Positions 10,601 to 19,295 of a DNA stretch of 64,000 bases are shown in pieces. The first letter of the stretch is position 1. Each line of letters begins with the position of its first letter. The translations under genes and the position numbers were made by a program. Origin of the DNA: Micromonospora acroterricola (lineage in GTDB: Bacteria > Actinomycetota > Actinomycetes > Mycobacteriales > Micromonosporaceae); contig NZ_QGKR01000186.1 of assembly GCF_003172955.1 (NCBI RefSeq), forward strand, positions 1 through 64,000, written 5' to 3'. Under the pieces are notes generated by a model, which saw only the letters and a list, made by a program, of their open reading frames with translations, was not told where the DNA came from and made no database searches.

Positions 10601-11601
10601 TCGAACCCCTCACCGATCCACGAGGGCTGGTTGTTCGTCACCTCCGAGCGGCCATCCACTGCCGACGAGGAGTACGCCAGCGTCACCGAAGGCGCGGGGC
10701 CGGTAGCCGGCGCGGTGCGGATCGGATACGACCATGAGAAGTCACCCGAGGACCCGCCGCTGGACCACGTTGATGACGCAGTCAGGCTGGTGGCGGTGAA
10801 GTCACCGTCCTTACCCGAGGCGCCTGCGGCCAACACCACGAACGAGGCGGCCTGCTGCTCGACCGCAGCATCGCCGGACAGCCGGCCGTTGGTCGCCGGT
10901 GCCGACGGCAACTGCGTGGGAGTCACCGCGACCTCCGCCGCGGCAACACCGGCGGCGAGGTCATTGGAAGTGCGCAGCGGCAGCGACCGGCACCTCGGGT
11001 CGTCCGGGGTGGACAGCGCGCACTCGGGCACCTGCCACAACCGCAGCCGCGACGCCCACTCACCGCCAGCAGCGTATCGGAACCTGCTGTAGTCCACCGA
11101 GATCTTCGCCGTGCCCACCGCTTCGTCGCGCGGGGTGTTCACCTTCATGACGAGACCGTCACGCAACGACTGCGGCACTGCCGCTCGGTCCATCACCTGC
11201 ACATTGATGTCGGTCAGCTTCTCGCCGGCCTTACCCGCAGCGCGGTCCACCCATACCGGCAAATCACCCGCCTTCGTCCCACGACCACCAGCAGCACGGG
11301 CATTAGGCGCCCCAAGATCCACATGGCCGGTACCGGCGCTCGGCCACGCCGGTGCGGGGGCGGGCGTGTACTGCACCCGCTGCTGCGGCCAGCCCTTACC
11401 CGCCACCGGCCCGCCGTCGTTGTCCAGCTTCTCGGCCGGCGCCGGATGCGGCCGCCGTTCGGGCTTGGCCTGGGCGGCGGGCACACTCACCAGGAGCGAC
11501 GCCACCAACATGGCGGCCAGAGAACCCGCCACCGACAGGCGACGCGTTGGCGTGCCGAGAACCCGCCGGTGCAGCCGGCGAAGAGAAGACCCCGTCAACA
11601 T
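4672..11601 (-). CDS. Giant secreted Rhs/YD-repeat polymorphic toxin with HINT domain and C-terminal toxin
   Basis: The 2309-residue product starts with a twin-basic N-region and a signal peptide (SLAAMLVASLLVSVPAAQA, about residues 27-45). Long stretches of YD/RHS repeats follow (YDALGRTSKV, YEFDAKGRQWR). The Rhs-associated core (ARQYDQTLGRFISVDPL, then NDPSGL-type end) finishes near residue 1901. Residues 2057-2196 form a HINT (intein-like) domain from CSFEGDTLVL through TTEDHPFW to VLVHN, expected to release the tip. The last 113 residues (about 2197-2309) are the variable toxin, with FDYMFGNVSSNSHNAARSAQ and SLFAGPGGFLHLE. The toxin fold is not identified; I suspect a small RNase-type domain but cannot show it. 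An immunity candidate overlaps the stop, and the LamG gene upstream is probably in the same operon. Confidence 0.92.
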   Translation of the reverse strand: MLTGSSLRRLHRRVLGTPTRRLSVAGSLAAMLVASLLVSVPAAQAKPERRPHPAPAEKLDNDGGPVAGKGWPQQRVQYTPAPAPAWPSAGTGHVDLGAPNARAAGGRGTKAGDLPVWVDRAAGKAGEKLTDINVQVMDRAAVPQSLRDGLVMKVNTPRDEAVGTAKISVDYSRFRYAAGGEWASRLRLWQVPECALSTPDDPRCRSLPLRTSNDLAAGVAAAEVAVTPTQLPSAPATNGRLSGDAAVEQQAASFVVLAAGASGKDGDFTATSLTASSTWSSGGSSGDFSWSYPIRTAPATGPAPSVTLAYSSSAVDGRSEVTNNQPSWIGEGFDYSPGFIERRYVPCAEDMKNGANNTQRTGDQCWRSDNATLSLNGSGGELVFQAGKGWHSRSEDGLKIEKLTGGSGNGAKDGEYWKVTTTDGTQYFFGMHSLPGQTAKTDSTLTMPVFGNHSGEPCHQSAFTSSDCVQAWRWNLDYVVDVRGNTMSLWYGKESNKYARNVTDSDDVSYDRAGYLTRIDYGTYDRTAATHGVTERNTIPYAQVVFDTDMRCFSNCGTESSPVKDSWKDTPWDQECKASATSCPQQYSPTFWTTKRLKKITTKVYDTTKTTPAWQDVESWTLSHTFTATADSTHTGLWLDKIDHAGHVGGTVTLPPVTFTATTLANRVLTEHGTSDNWLRISDIKTETGAIIHVDYSEPECTAANTESLAAHTNTKRCYPVLVPDPDDFSGERLVTQWWHKYRVEHIAENDVQLKDSRQADATHTWYEYPDAPAWHYADDDGLSKPDRKTWSQWRGYAQVNTRVGSDPATQSLTVTKFMRGMHGDKASPSGGTRTVTVPASVGSETVYDEDQFAGQIREQVVYNGVATKPVSKTVNVPWRSTPTASRTINGDTVEARFVDTQATYSSTALGVDGSRGWRTSGRTTSFDDTYGTQNWSQDDGDISKTGDEKCVTYSYNRNLSKNLTEAVKQTTTTALACGKSPASVDDVISDVRLSYDGASSADTTPKFGAVTKTEQLKDWAPATGTAWQTVSQTTYDPGGRVLTAADIKGNVTATTYTPAVGGPVTKVTTTGPALFNWTSAVETNPYWGSTTKTTDPNGKVTAEVQYDALGRTSKVWKLGWSNESNPTKPFAQYTYNFAPNRDTYPYVTSQVLNADANYVTSYQILDGLLRPRQTQSLSMSGSGSRVVTDTVYDEFGRAAIGYAAHAEPGAPSGALWWEPEWSVPAVTKTEFDRASRPTASVFLAGDGEINLVEKWRTVTSDEGDLSTVTPPAGGTPTTTVTDIEGRTIALRQHNTPAGATGGYLENRYEFNRKGQAVKNIDPDGNQWVYEFDAKGRQWRTTDPDKGVTTSTYNDANELTKTVDDSGEALWYVYDTLGRKKELRDDSATGALRAEWKYDALYTGQPGYKGQLTQAIRYEPAGSANAYKWQVRSFDARYQPKGFHYVIPAVEAGLDSTYVYGYEYADATGAPVSISYPAGGGLVTEQITTDYNAATGMPTSINTSLTGSVGTMATATYTTYGERSGSIYKMPGGVYTQDTIYRDEATRRIKRTTIERENVAGTVSDRNYDHDDAGNIISIVDTPQVGVTDIQCFRQDEIGRLKTAWTPKSGVSCKTDPSVANLAGPAPYWQDWTFTNTGSRATETSHTAAGDTTRRYATPTGGQNVARPHAVTAMTTQAPGQGDVINRYAYDDTGNTTCRPAGNTANDCATGTNSQTLGWNAEGKLATVNAGGKNIETNIYDANGTRLIRRDTTGTTLYLPGQEIRRQGTVNTGTRYYDFAGTTVASRTASSGIGNLTWLYNDHQGTQQVAINASTQSVTIRRQNPYGTPRGTNPTWPSSKGFVGGDNDPTNLVNIGARQYDQTLGRFISVDPLMDLSDPQHWNAYSYANNSPINLSDPSGLDPGGGQRIDEEREAAKPSPAGGGNTPSSGGSSTVGDNNVNAARQAAKDAFLATYTEDSINCKAHPGDCLTYRTAVVKQNYDPIKAEIQILCAGGRLDYTNCLNQYGFQWDCGVAACPEAMMYAGEILAEVAMAGGFSIAGRGLVTAAAAKTAARACSFEGDTLVLMADGSRKPISEVEVGDDVIASDPETGEQKPREVTQLYVHQDTVTDLALDNGAVLSTTEDHPFWSVTDHKFERADELAAGEQVLTSDGATLTVGGLRLSTSRATLAYNLEIDGIHTYYVIAGNTPVLVHNTCGGAIVDPGKFDYMFGNVSSNSHNAARSAQNQAQFAKVGVYNNAEGRGLLRSHFDEVVGSDSNVMRTYKNDHGEFQVRDSLFAGPGGFLHLETTWQVTGGGLRMTTVIPRGGR

Positions 11602-11736
11602 GTGTTCCCTTCCCAGGAACCAAGAGCCACTCGAACAGAAGACTGTGCAACAGGACGGCGCGGACTATGGCCGTCAAAGATCTACGTTCGTGGGTGCAGT
11701 GGTGGGGACTTGTCACCACTGCACCTACAGAAGGGG

Positions 11737-14700
11737 CTAGCTAGCTGCCTGGGTGTCGTGCAGGGCCAGCACCTGGGCGTCCGTCATCGCGCCCTGGTAG
11801 AGGCCGAGATCGTCGATCGTCCCGTACAGCGGGTGCCAGTTGCCGTTTCTACCCACCATCAACGGGCCGTTCGCCTGCCATGGCTGCCATGCTGTCCGGA
11901 GTGCGGTCGTGGCTTTCAGGTCGCCGTTGACGTACAGCTTGAGCTGCCGACGTCCGACATCCAGGACACCGACCAGGTGCTGCCAACTGTCGCCGACGTC
12001 CGGTGCTGGGGCCGTCGCGATCGTGGCCCCGGTGCCGTCGTCAGGCGTGGCCGCCGTGTCGAGCATTTTGAGCTTCCACACGCCAGCACCGCTGTCATTG
12101 CCGTAGTACAGGTAGAAGCCACCGTTGCCTGTCCCGTTCTGGACCATCACCGTCTGGTAGTCGTCGGTTTGGTCGAGCCTCACCCACGCCGAGACAGTGA
12201 ACGACTGGTCGGTGCGCAGCACCGCCGTGGTCTGCCACTGCGCCACTTCGTTTACCGGATTAAGCTTGTAGGCCGAGCGTCCGAACTCGGTCGTGAGTGC
12301 GGGCGGGGTGTTCGGGTCAGCGTCGTCATCTAGCCCACTATCGAAGAAGAGGCCAGCGCTGCCGTCCCCACCTCGGCCGGTGTCGATCTCGACGCCCTTC
12401 GACAGGGCAAGCCACCGATCCCACGAGGTCGTGGTGTCCTCGGCCTCGCATGAGTTCACGATCGTCGGGTCCCAGCAGGCGCCTTCCGGGTCGCTTTCGA
12501 ATGCCCAGCCACCGACCTGGATCGGGGTCAGCATGCCGGGCTCGTCGAACCCGCCAGAGTCGGGGTCTTCCTTGAGCATTCCGGTGAAGTCGTGCGCGAC
12601 GATGGCTCGGTCGAACACCTGAACGTCGGCGATATTGCCGGCCCACCAATTGTTCGCCGTTCCCCAGAACGTGCGCCCGACCGTGAAGCGGCCCGTGGCA
12701 GCCCACGGCGTGGCCGTGCGAGCCGTCTCGCCAGCCTTCACACCATTGACGTAGAGACGCATCGTCTTTCCAACAGCGTCATAGACGCCGGCGATGTGCA
12801 CCCATCTACCGATATCCGCGCTACCCAACGTAGGCGCGGCCAAGACTGTCGGGGTGCCGCTGTCCTTGTCCAGCGAGTTACTCATGCGGAACGACCAATG
12901 GAGCCCCTGGGTGTCGCGGCGCGCTCCCAGGTAGAACCCGCCAGCCATGGCCGTACCCGGGGTCATCGCGGGCTCCTGCCCCAACACGTTTCGGTCACCG
13001 ACCGCATCGATCAGCGACGGCCGGACCCACGCCGCCACGGTGAACGACTTTGTGGTGTCCACCACCGGCCCAGACGACACCGCCTGGCTGCTAGAACCAT
13101 TGAACGTCGCGGTCTTCCCGTCGACCATCCGCACGTCATCAGTCCACCCGACGCCGGTGGCAGTCAACGGCGTGATCCCGCCCAGGTTCGACTTGTCCGC
13201 CAACGCCGCCGCCTGGTCGATACCTGGATAGGTCTCCAACCCCCACTGGGCGATGGCCGGCGACGGGCGGCCCACCGTGAACGAGAACCCGAACTCGTTG
13301 CTCTCGTTCAAGGTCCCGTCGATAGCCTTGGCCTTGAACACATTCCGGCCGTAGCTCGGCGCGGTCGCGTCCACTTCGACATACTTCGGACTGGTGCCCT
13401 GCGCTGGTTTGGAGAACTCCCCCGCGCTGCCCCACCCGTAGGTGAACGTGGCGACCGTCGTATCCGACGACTCGATTCGGAACCTGCCCGCCCGGCCAGG
13501 GCCGGGCGGCGCCGTCACGATGCTGACTGTCACCGGAGGTCTCGTGTTATCTACGGCGAACCGGCACCATGGCGACCACGCCGACTGGCTATACGTATCG
13601 GTGTTCTTCACCCGGAACGCATAGGTCTTGTCCTTAACCAACCCTGACAAGGCGACGCTGGTCGCCACCGTGTTCGGGGTGATGCCCGCCTTGTCGCCGG
13701 GTCCCGCTTTACGTGCCGGAGAGGTGTCAGTCACCGTGCCCATCCCACCGGCTGGCACCTCGATCCACTCAAAGTGAGCCGTGAGGGAATCCCACGAATC
13801 GGCGTCCGGGAACGTTGCCCGCAACGTCGGCGTGAACGTGCCAACCATCAACACCCCGGTGTTGCAGGCCACCCCCGCCACCTGCAAACCTGCTGGGGCG
13901 CCGGGCTTGCTGTCATAATCCACGAACAGTTTCGCGTTACCCGGGAAGTACTTCTTCCAGCGGTCCTGCGTCGACTCACCGGCACCGTTCTTATCCCCGG
14001 CGGCGCTGAACCCGAGCGTGAGCGTTGACCAACTGCGGCCTGCCGCCGCTTGGACTTGGCTGGTCACCGCCGAACCCTCAAACTGCACCGTCTTGTCCTG
14101 CTGGTCACCACCACACCCGCCCGCCTCGTTGGCGTGACTGGACGCAGAATCCAACACTGTCGACAATGCCATTTTCGACCAGGTTGCCCGCATCGTCTTG
14201 TCGATCACCGGCGACAGATACATCCAGTTCGCGGTGTCGTCACACGACCAGGTGTGGTCCACCTTCATCTCGACCCGCGCGGCGGAAATGAACTTCCCCT
14301 TCAGTGACACACCGTTGTCAGCCGCCGTCGGGAACTCGAAATACGACCGGTAGATGGCGCCGGTGTCCGGGTTCAACCCCACGCGCGCCACGCTGTAGTC
14401 GCTGTTCGACGACCCGTTGTTGGTCGAGTACGCCCACTTGTTACGCAGATCTGACCAACGCCACTGCGGATCGATGAAGACCGGGAAATGGGCGTCCGGG
14501 GAATCCAGCAACGACGCGTCCGGGGTCAGCAGCAGATCACCGCCGCCCGTGATCTGCGCAGCCACCGGAGCCACTTGCGCGGCGTCCCCGGCGGATATGG
14601 CGGACGACGGCTCGCCGGCGGTCGCCTGGTTCCGCTCCATAGCTCTGGCCGCCAGCGTCGAGGGCCGCGAGTCCCACATCGCCGCAGGCTCCGCCGAGGC

Positions 14701-15468
14701 GACCACCACCGCGCCGGCGGTCGCCTTCAAGGCTCCACTCGGGCTGTGCCGCACCTGCGCGTCGCCACCCAGATCAAACCGAATCTGACGCACTGCGGGA
14801 TTGGACGCCGCCGCGGCGGACTTGACGACAACGACGTGAGTGAAGCCGACACGCGTGGCCCTCAGCACCAAATCGACATCTGGCAGCACGTTTGCGAACG
14901 TAGCTGAGTCGCCGTCTAGCGCCGGCTCCGGCAGGCTCCCGCCCGACCATGACATCGTCATCGTCTTAGCCGCATTCTTCACAATCACCAGCGGGCCGGA
15001 CCCACCGCTACCGAAAGTTACATCGGCAGCGGAGGCCCTCGGCCGCAGCAGACCATCAGCGTCGCGGAACAGTTCGAGGTTGATGTCGGTCCACTCGCCG
15101 GCCTTACGGGTCCACTGCGGCACCACCGACGACTCGAACGTCATACGTCCGTCCGGCTGCGCAACCACCCGCGCATACTCAGACCGCGACGCATCAACCA
15201 CCACCGCCTGGTCGCAAGCGGCAGCCATAGCCGCAGCTGCCGTCTCCGTCCGCGCCTCGGCCGAACACGCCGCAGGTGCGGCGACCGCCGGCACCACAAC
15301 CCCGGCAGTGGCAACCACCAAGGCCGCCGGCAACCCCAGACCCGTCATCAGCCGTCTGAGCCCAAACCCGGCGAACCCTCGGGGGCGTCGCTCTGCCCGC
15401 CAGCCGCACCCAGATCCGACGCGAAGATGTACAGCAACCACCGCAAGGCCCCCGTTGATCACGCCCAT
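11737..15468 (-). CDS. Secreted LamG-domain protein, partner of the Rhs toxin
   Basis: The 1243-residue product has a hydrophobic export segment near residues 41-65 (MTGLGLPAALVVATAGVVV). The true start may be the internal ATG at that point rather than 15468. The middle has a DNRLRE-like region (about 300-500, IDPQWRWSD) and fibronectin-like strands (about 530-760). Two concanavalin-like LamG domains follow, near 760-965 (SFTVAAWVRPSL, KTMRLYVNGVKAG) and 1085-1240 (SFTVSAWVRLDQT, RQLKLYVNGDLKA). Such proteins are often encoded just upstream of actinobacterial Rhs toxins and probably sit on or help display the toxin. The Rhs gene starts 135 bp downstream on the same strand. Confidence 0.88.
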   Translation of the reverse strand: MGVINGGLAVVAVHLRVGSGCGWRAERRPRGFAGFGLRRLMTGLGLPAALVVATAGVVVPAVAAPAACSAEARTETAAAAMAAACDQAVVVDASRSEYARVVAQPDGRMTFESSVVPQWTRKAGEWTDINLELFRDADGLLRPRASAADVTFGSGGSGPLVIVKNAAKTMTMSWSGGSLPEPALDGDSATFANVLPDVDLVLRATRVGFTHVVVVKSAAAASNPAVRQIRFDLGGDAQVRHSPSGALKATAGAVVVASAEPAAMWDSRPSTLAARAMERNQATAGEPSSAISAGDAAQVAPVAAQITGGGDLLLTPDASLLDSPDAHFPVFIDPQWRWSDLRNKWAYSTNNGSSNSDYSVARVGLNPDTGAIYRSYFEFPTAADNGVSLKGKFISAARVEMKVDHTWSCDDTANWMYLSPVIDKTMRATWSKMALSTVLDSASSHANEAGGCGGDQQDKTVQFEGSAVTSQVQAAAGRSWSTLTLGFSAAGDKNGAGESTQDRWKKYFPGNAKLFVDYDSKPGAPAGLQVAGVACNTGVLMVGTFTPTLRATFPDADSWDSLTAHFEWIEVPAGGMGTVTDTSPARKAGPGDKAGITPNTVATSVALSGLVKDKTYAFRVKNTDTYSQSAWSPWCRFAVDNTRPPVTVSIVTAPPGPGRAGRFRIESSDTTVATFTYGWGSAGEFSKPAQGTSPKYVEVDATAPSYGRNVFKAKAIDGTLNESNEFGFSFTVGRPSPAIAQWGLETYPGIDQAAALADKSNLGGITPLTATGVGWTDDVRMVDGKTATFNGSSSQAVSSGPVVDTTKSFTVAAWVRPSLIDAVGDRNVLGQEPAMTPGTAMAGGFYLGARRDTQGLHWSFRMSNSLDKDSGTPTVLAAPTLGSADIGRWVHIAGVYDAVGKTMRLYVNGVKAGETARTATPWAATGRFTVGRTFWGTANNWWAGNIADVQVFDRAIVAHDFTGMLKEDPDSGGFDEPGMLTPIQVGGWAFESDPEGACWDPTIVNSCEAEDTTTSWDRWLALSKGVEIDTGRGGDGSAGLFFDSGLDDDADPNTPPALTTEFGRSAYKLNPVNEVAQWQTTAVLRTDQSFTVSAWVRLDQTDDYQTVMVQNGTGNGGFYLYYGNDSGAGVWKLKMLDTAATPDDGTGATIATAPAPDVGDSWQHLVGVLDVGRRQLKLYVNGDLKATTALRTAWQPWQANGPLMVGRNGNWHPLYGTIDDLGLYQGAMTDAQVLALHDTQAAS

Positions 15469-16020
15469 TGAACGGCCGAACTGTAGAAAGCCCGATGATC
15501 ACCTGTAAAGAGCGATCACAAACTGCCAGGACGAAAGGGACAGCAGAGCTCCAGTCCGACACTGGGATGACCGAACGTAACCGGACCGCCGCTGGCGGCG
15601 TATCAGCCACCGCCCGGTCCAATCAATTGGGGTTCCACTCAACACCTGCATCTCTGGCGCGTCATCGAACTCGGCGACGGCCAGGTCAGCGACCGACCCC
15701 CACCAACAGCTCTCACGACTTCGTCACTGCTCTACGTGAGAGGCGTTTGATGAACAGCGACAGCACTTCCAGTAAGCCTGGTGATCCTTCGACGACGACC
15801 CGGCCCGGTGACGGCAGCCCTCTTGACACTGGTTCTCAGCGTCAGGTTGGTATTTCAGGGGACCTCAAAGCCACGTGCCGCGGCTGCGCGAGGTACTCAA
15901 CGAGGATGAACTCCCTCAAGATCACGATTGGGAGTCGAGGCCGCCCTTGCCGTTGACGGTTGGGTGCATCTCCCGTCTGCTGTGCGCGGACAGGATGCCC
16001 GGATCGAGGAGGGCCCGACA
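15469..16020. other. Intergenic region between the LamG gene and a divergent membrane gene
   Basis: No confident gene is seen. A short frame from a GTG near 15873 (VPRLREVLNEDELPQ) looks coding. With a one-base shift near 15925 it would run into the next gene as AALAVDGWVHLPSAV, so the downstream protein may once have had a longer N-terminus. The rest should hold the promoters of the divergent LamG and 16021 genes. Confidence 0.4.
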
Positions 16021-17187
16021 ATGGAATCCACGGCACCGGGATCGGCACCCAATACGCAGGCGGGACCACGCCGACGTCGGGGATGGTTGGCGGTCGCGCT
16101 GGCCGGGCTGCTGATCGGCGGGGCCGCCGGGGTGACGGCCTGGCGGACGAGCGCCACCCGGTCACCGGCTTCCGCCGACGTCGCCACCCCCGTCACGGCC
16201 CGGGAACTCCTCGCCGGGCTGCCCGACCGGCTGCTGCCACCGGCCACCCCGACCGCCCTGCCCACCGACCGGGCCGTAGGCCGGGGATCCCTGCTCTACC
16301 AGATCAACGACCCCGATAGCTTCACCGCGGCAAGCGGCGACTTGCCTCGACTGCCGATCTACCTGGTGACCACCTCGGGGGACCAATTCAGCGTCGGGCT
16401 GGCCGCCACCACGGGCGAGTTCAGTCAGGCGCTCTCCCCTGACGGGCGGTGGTTCGCCCAACGCCGAGACAGGCAGTGGTGGATTCGAGACCTCACCGGG
16501 ATCACCGAGCGGGCCGTCCCGCATGGGTACGAGCTGCGGCAGTGGTCCACCGACGGACGGGCGCTGCTGCTCGGGCAAACCACCGGCGCCGCCCAGGCGT
16601 ACACAGCGTTCACCCTGCCCGGCGGAGAGCTGCGCCCGCTGGCGTTACACGCGACGTCGGACCGCCGAATGCTGGCATTCCTGGACGGACGTGAACTGAC
16701 CACAGTGGAGTTCACCCTCGGACCGAACCTCCAGCCACGCCGCCAGCTCACCATCGCCATTCAAAACGTCGACGGCCGCAACGCCCGCTCAGTGTCGATC
16801 CCCACCACCCAACAGGTAGGCCCCGGCGACATTCGCAACGCGCTCGTCCCGCTCATACGCGGCGGAGGCGATCCGCCGACGGTGTGGGCTCTGGTCACCC
16901 GGCAAGAGGAGGCCCCAACCGGCCAGCCGAAGGAAACGCAGGCAGCACCCCCACTGACATTGATTGGGGTTGATTTGCGGTCCGGCCAACCAGCCGGCCG
17001 GATCGACCTCGTGGCGCCCAAGGGTGACGAGGGTGAGGAATTCCTCGGTCTCGCAGGCACCGAAGTCCTCCTGCAACGCCGGACCGCCGACGGCGCTGAA
17101 CTGGTCGCCGCCGACCCAGCCACCGGCCAGCGCCGAGCGCTAACCTCGCTGCCCGACTACGCGCGCGTGATCGTCCCCGGCGACTAG
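16021..17187 (+). CDS. Membrane-anchored propeller-like protein, function unknown
   Basis: I chose the ATG at 16021 because GAGGAGGG sits about 8 bases upstream. An in-frame extension reaches back to 15928. The 388-residue product has a basic N-terminus (GPRRRRGW) and one transmembrane helix (LAVALAGLLIGGAAGVTAW). A long extracellular region follows, built of repeated strands with WD40/TolB-like phrases (SPDGRWFAQRRDRQWWIRD, WSTDGRALLLG). Proteins of this shape are common in Micromonosporaceae, often near ECF sigma factors. No sigma gene is seen here, so I do not assign a function. Confidence 0.7.
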   Translation: MESTAPGSAPNTQAGPRRRRGWLAVALAGLLIGGAAGVTAWRTSATRSPASADVATPVTARELLAGLPDRLLPPATPTALPTDRAVGRGSLLYQINDPDSFTAASGDLPRLPIYLVTTSGDQFSVGLAATTGEFSQALSPDGRWFAQRRDRQWWIRDLTGITERAVPHGYELRQWSTDGRALLLGQTTGAAQAYTAFTLPGGELRPLALHATSDRRMLAFLDGRELTTVEFTLGPNLQPRRQLTIAIQNVDGRNARSVSIPTTQQVGPGDIRNALVPLIRGGGDPPTVWALVTRQEEAPTGQPKETQAAPPLTLIGVDLRSGQPAGRIDLVAPKGDEGEEFLGLAGTEVLLQRRTADGAELVAADPATGQRRALTSLPDYARVIVPGD

Positions 17188-17226
17188 AAATGTTCGAGTC
17201 GGCGCCAGTAGGGCCCGGTGCTCGTG

Positions 17227-17412
17227 GAGAACGAGGGATTCGAACCCACGACAGTCGCTTGTCGACGATTCCCTTTCGGGCTTGTCATTAATTGTCAACG
17301 CCCCTTGTTACCGAACGTAGCCATCCCGCCCTTGTCATTGGCTGTCAGAACTAGGCGTCTAGCTGCACAAACACGCCTAGGCGATGATCGTTTTTTGTCA
17401 CTGCCTGTCAAC
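17227..17412. repeat. att-like region: tRNA T-arm sequence plus three TTGTCA(N)TGTCA repeats
   Basis: At 17235-17247, GGGATTCGAACCC is the complement of a tRNA T-arm. No full tRNA can be folded around it. Next to it are three related motifs, TTGTCATTAATTGTCAA (near 17282), TTGTCATTGGCTGTCAG (near 17333) and TTGTCACTGCCTGTCAA (near 17396), spaced about 50-60 bp apart. A tRNA 3' end next to repeated arm-type sites is the usual form of a tyrosine-integrase attachment site. No integrase gene is adjacent, so this may be a leftover end of an excised or decayed element. Confidence 0.5.
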
Positions 17413-17528
17413 CACAGGCGGGGGTTTTCGGGGGGTAAACCGGGGGCAGGCCGACAGACCGGGCACACTGGCCCGGACGGGTAACCATCAATCCCGGCCG
17501 GTGGGCACCCTGCCCCACGGACTTCCGT

Positions 17529-18598
17529 TCAGCTATCGCTGGACTCGTAGAGCGGCTGGGAGCGGGGTCCGTCCGGATGTCCCGTGCCGAGGTACACCTT
17601 GCCGTCCCTAATCTCGAAGTACGGCCGGAAGCCGGGACCGTCGGGATGGGCGTCGACGCGATGCAGGCGCAGCGGCGCGGCGAAGGGTCCGAACGAGTCG
17701 CGCCACCACGGCTCGTCGACCGGTTCGCGACGCCAGTAGTCGGCGGTGGCGGCCCGGGCCCAGAACCAGATGGCCACCAGCGCGATCCAGCCGGTCTCCA
17801 GGAGCGCTCGTGGTCGCTGGGCCGGATCCGTCAACCACAGGCCCAGCCCGAAGGCGGTGGGCCGGAGCAGGACGGCACTCGGGCGATCCAGATCGACCGG
17901 GCGACCGCCCCGATGACCAGCGGGATCATGAGGATGGCGACGAGTTCGCCGAACAGCACCGGTTGCGGGTTAATCGTGGCACCCGTCGTCTTCTGCTACG
18001 GGGGCGGGGGTCGAAGGTCGAGTTTAGGACCAGCACCGCGATGAGCACCTTGACCTGGAGAAGCCGCCGTCGCCGGCGCGCGTTCGGCGGCACTGGACCG
18101 GTCTCAGGAGGCAGCCGGAGCACGTCCAGCGCCCAACCCAACCGGCCCGTACGGATGGACGACGGTGACACCGGACCGACCAGACCGAGGCGTCGTTGCC
18201 CGGAGCACGTCGACCGACTGCAGTGTCAACAGGATGAGCTGGGCATAGACGAACGCCATGACGGAGGTGACCGTGCTGACGACGAGCGACTGCGATGGAC
18301 TGGTGGGCGCGCCTCCTGCGGCTCCTACCAACGGGGCGACGCCGACTGGCCAGACCGGCCAGGGAACACGGTCGACACCCCAGACCACCACCGTGCCGAG
18401 CAGGAGCAGAGGCGGGATGCCAAAGAACGCGAGAAGCCCGAGGAGTTCGTCGGTACCGCCGGACACCTTGAGTGCCAGGATCAGGTAGGTGACGATGACA
18501 AGCAACCAGGCGACCGCTCCGGCAACGGTGAAATGGAGGGGCCAACGGTGCCGGAGCCGATCCATGGCATGTTCCACGACGTCCATCACCGTGTTCAC
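17529..18598 (-). pseudogene. Integral membrane protein gene broken by at least three frameshifts
   Basis: Four consecutive minus-strand segments in different frames join into one plausible membrane protein. From 18598 comes MNTVMDVVEHAMDRLRHRW with helices LLVIVTYLILALKV, LLAFFGIPPLLLLGTVVVWG and VMAFVYAQLILL. Then LLQVKVLIAVLVLNS appears in a second frame (about 18040), VLFGELVAILMIPLVIGAV in a third (about 17940), and LLRPTAFGLGLWLTDPAQR leading to GWIALVAIWFWARA in a fourth (to 17529). Each frame is hydrophobic only in its own section. No family is recognised. The breaks could be decay or sequence errors. Confidence 0.6.
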
Positions 18599-18757
18599 CG
18601 CACCAGCAAAGCAGAAGCGGGCGGTGCCGCAGACCCACTTTTCCGTCCACAGGAGACGCGACGGTGGTGCGCGTCAACCGGTGCCCGGCACCCCTGCGCA
18701 CGGCCGCTGCGGAGCCCAAGTGTCGCCCGGATAGGTTGCAGTTGCGTTGAATGAGGG

Positions 18758-19295
18758 TCACAGGCCCAGAACCGCAGCCTCAATCTTCTTGGCTTGCGTC
18801 GGCTTCACCTTCCCCGACACGCGCACCAACACCCGCCCTTGATCCGCCCTGTAGTGGTATTCGGTGCCCAGGATCGGCATGCTTCTCAGCGAATCTTGGA
18901 TGTACTTCGCCCGCCGTTCCACGTCTTCGTCGGCGGTGAACACTTCAACAACAAGCCCACGGTCAACGCCGTACTTATCGGCTTGCTTGTCGGCGCCGGG
19001 CAGGTCAGCGGACGCCCGCGAGGTGTACCCGTTGGGCCTGCCTAGCAGGTCGTTGGGGTCGGTGTCCTCGTCCTGAACGGCACCCGACGTGAGGCCGAGT
19101 TCCGCGGCGGTCAGCTTTGTCGAGCACCTGCTTCGCGGTGAGCGGTTCCGCCGGCGCCGGGGGTGGTGCGGGGGCTGACTGTGTCGTGCTGGACGCCTGT
19201 GTGCTGCCGGTCGGCTCTTCGGGGGTGTCGGTGCCGCAGCCGACGGTGAGCAGGACGGCTGCGGTCATGGCGGCGGTGCTGTGGCGAAGACGCAT
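18758..19295 (-). pseudogene. Lipoprotein gene with a one-base frameshift
   Basis: The product starts MRLRHSTAAMTAAVLLTVGCG, a lipobox signal (LTVGC) with a Thr/Ser/Pro-rich linker (TGSTQASSTTQSAPAPPPA). Around 19120 the frame changes: ACAAAGCTGACC carries one A more than the frame needs. Dropping it gives LTAAELGLTSGAVQDEDTDP, then NDLLGRPNGYTSRASADLPG, and ends VSGKVKPTQAKKIEAAVLGL at 18758. The corrected product is about 178 residues, a surface lipoprotein of unknown function. The two halves fit so well that a sequence error is as likely as real loss. Confidence 0.65.

Noticed and set aside
17235-17247. Possible complete tRNA gene around the T-arm.
   Set aside because: No anticodon arm, D-arm or acceptor pairing can be found on either side; only the T-arm-like part is present.
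17280-17412. Three spaced repeats considered as a short CRISPR.
   Set aside because: The repeats are only about 17 bp and imperfect, spacing is uneven, and no cas genes are present.
17218-17484. Short frame reading VENEGFEPTT, with similar frames GDTGIEPVTSSV near 24.35 kb and VSEGGFEPP near 31.2 kb.
   Set aside because: These are translations of tRNA T-arm DNA, a common annotation artefact, not proteins.
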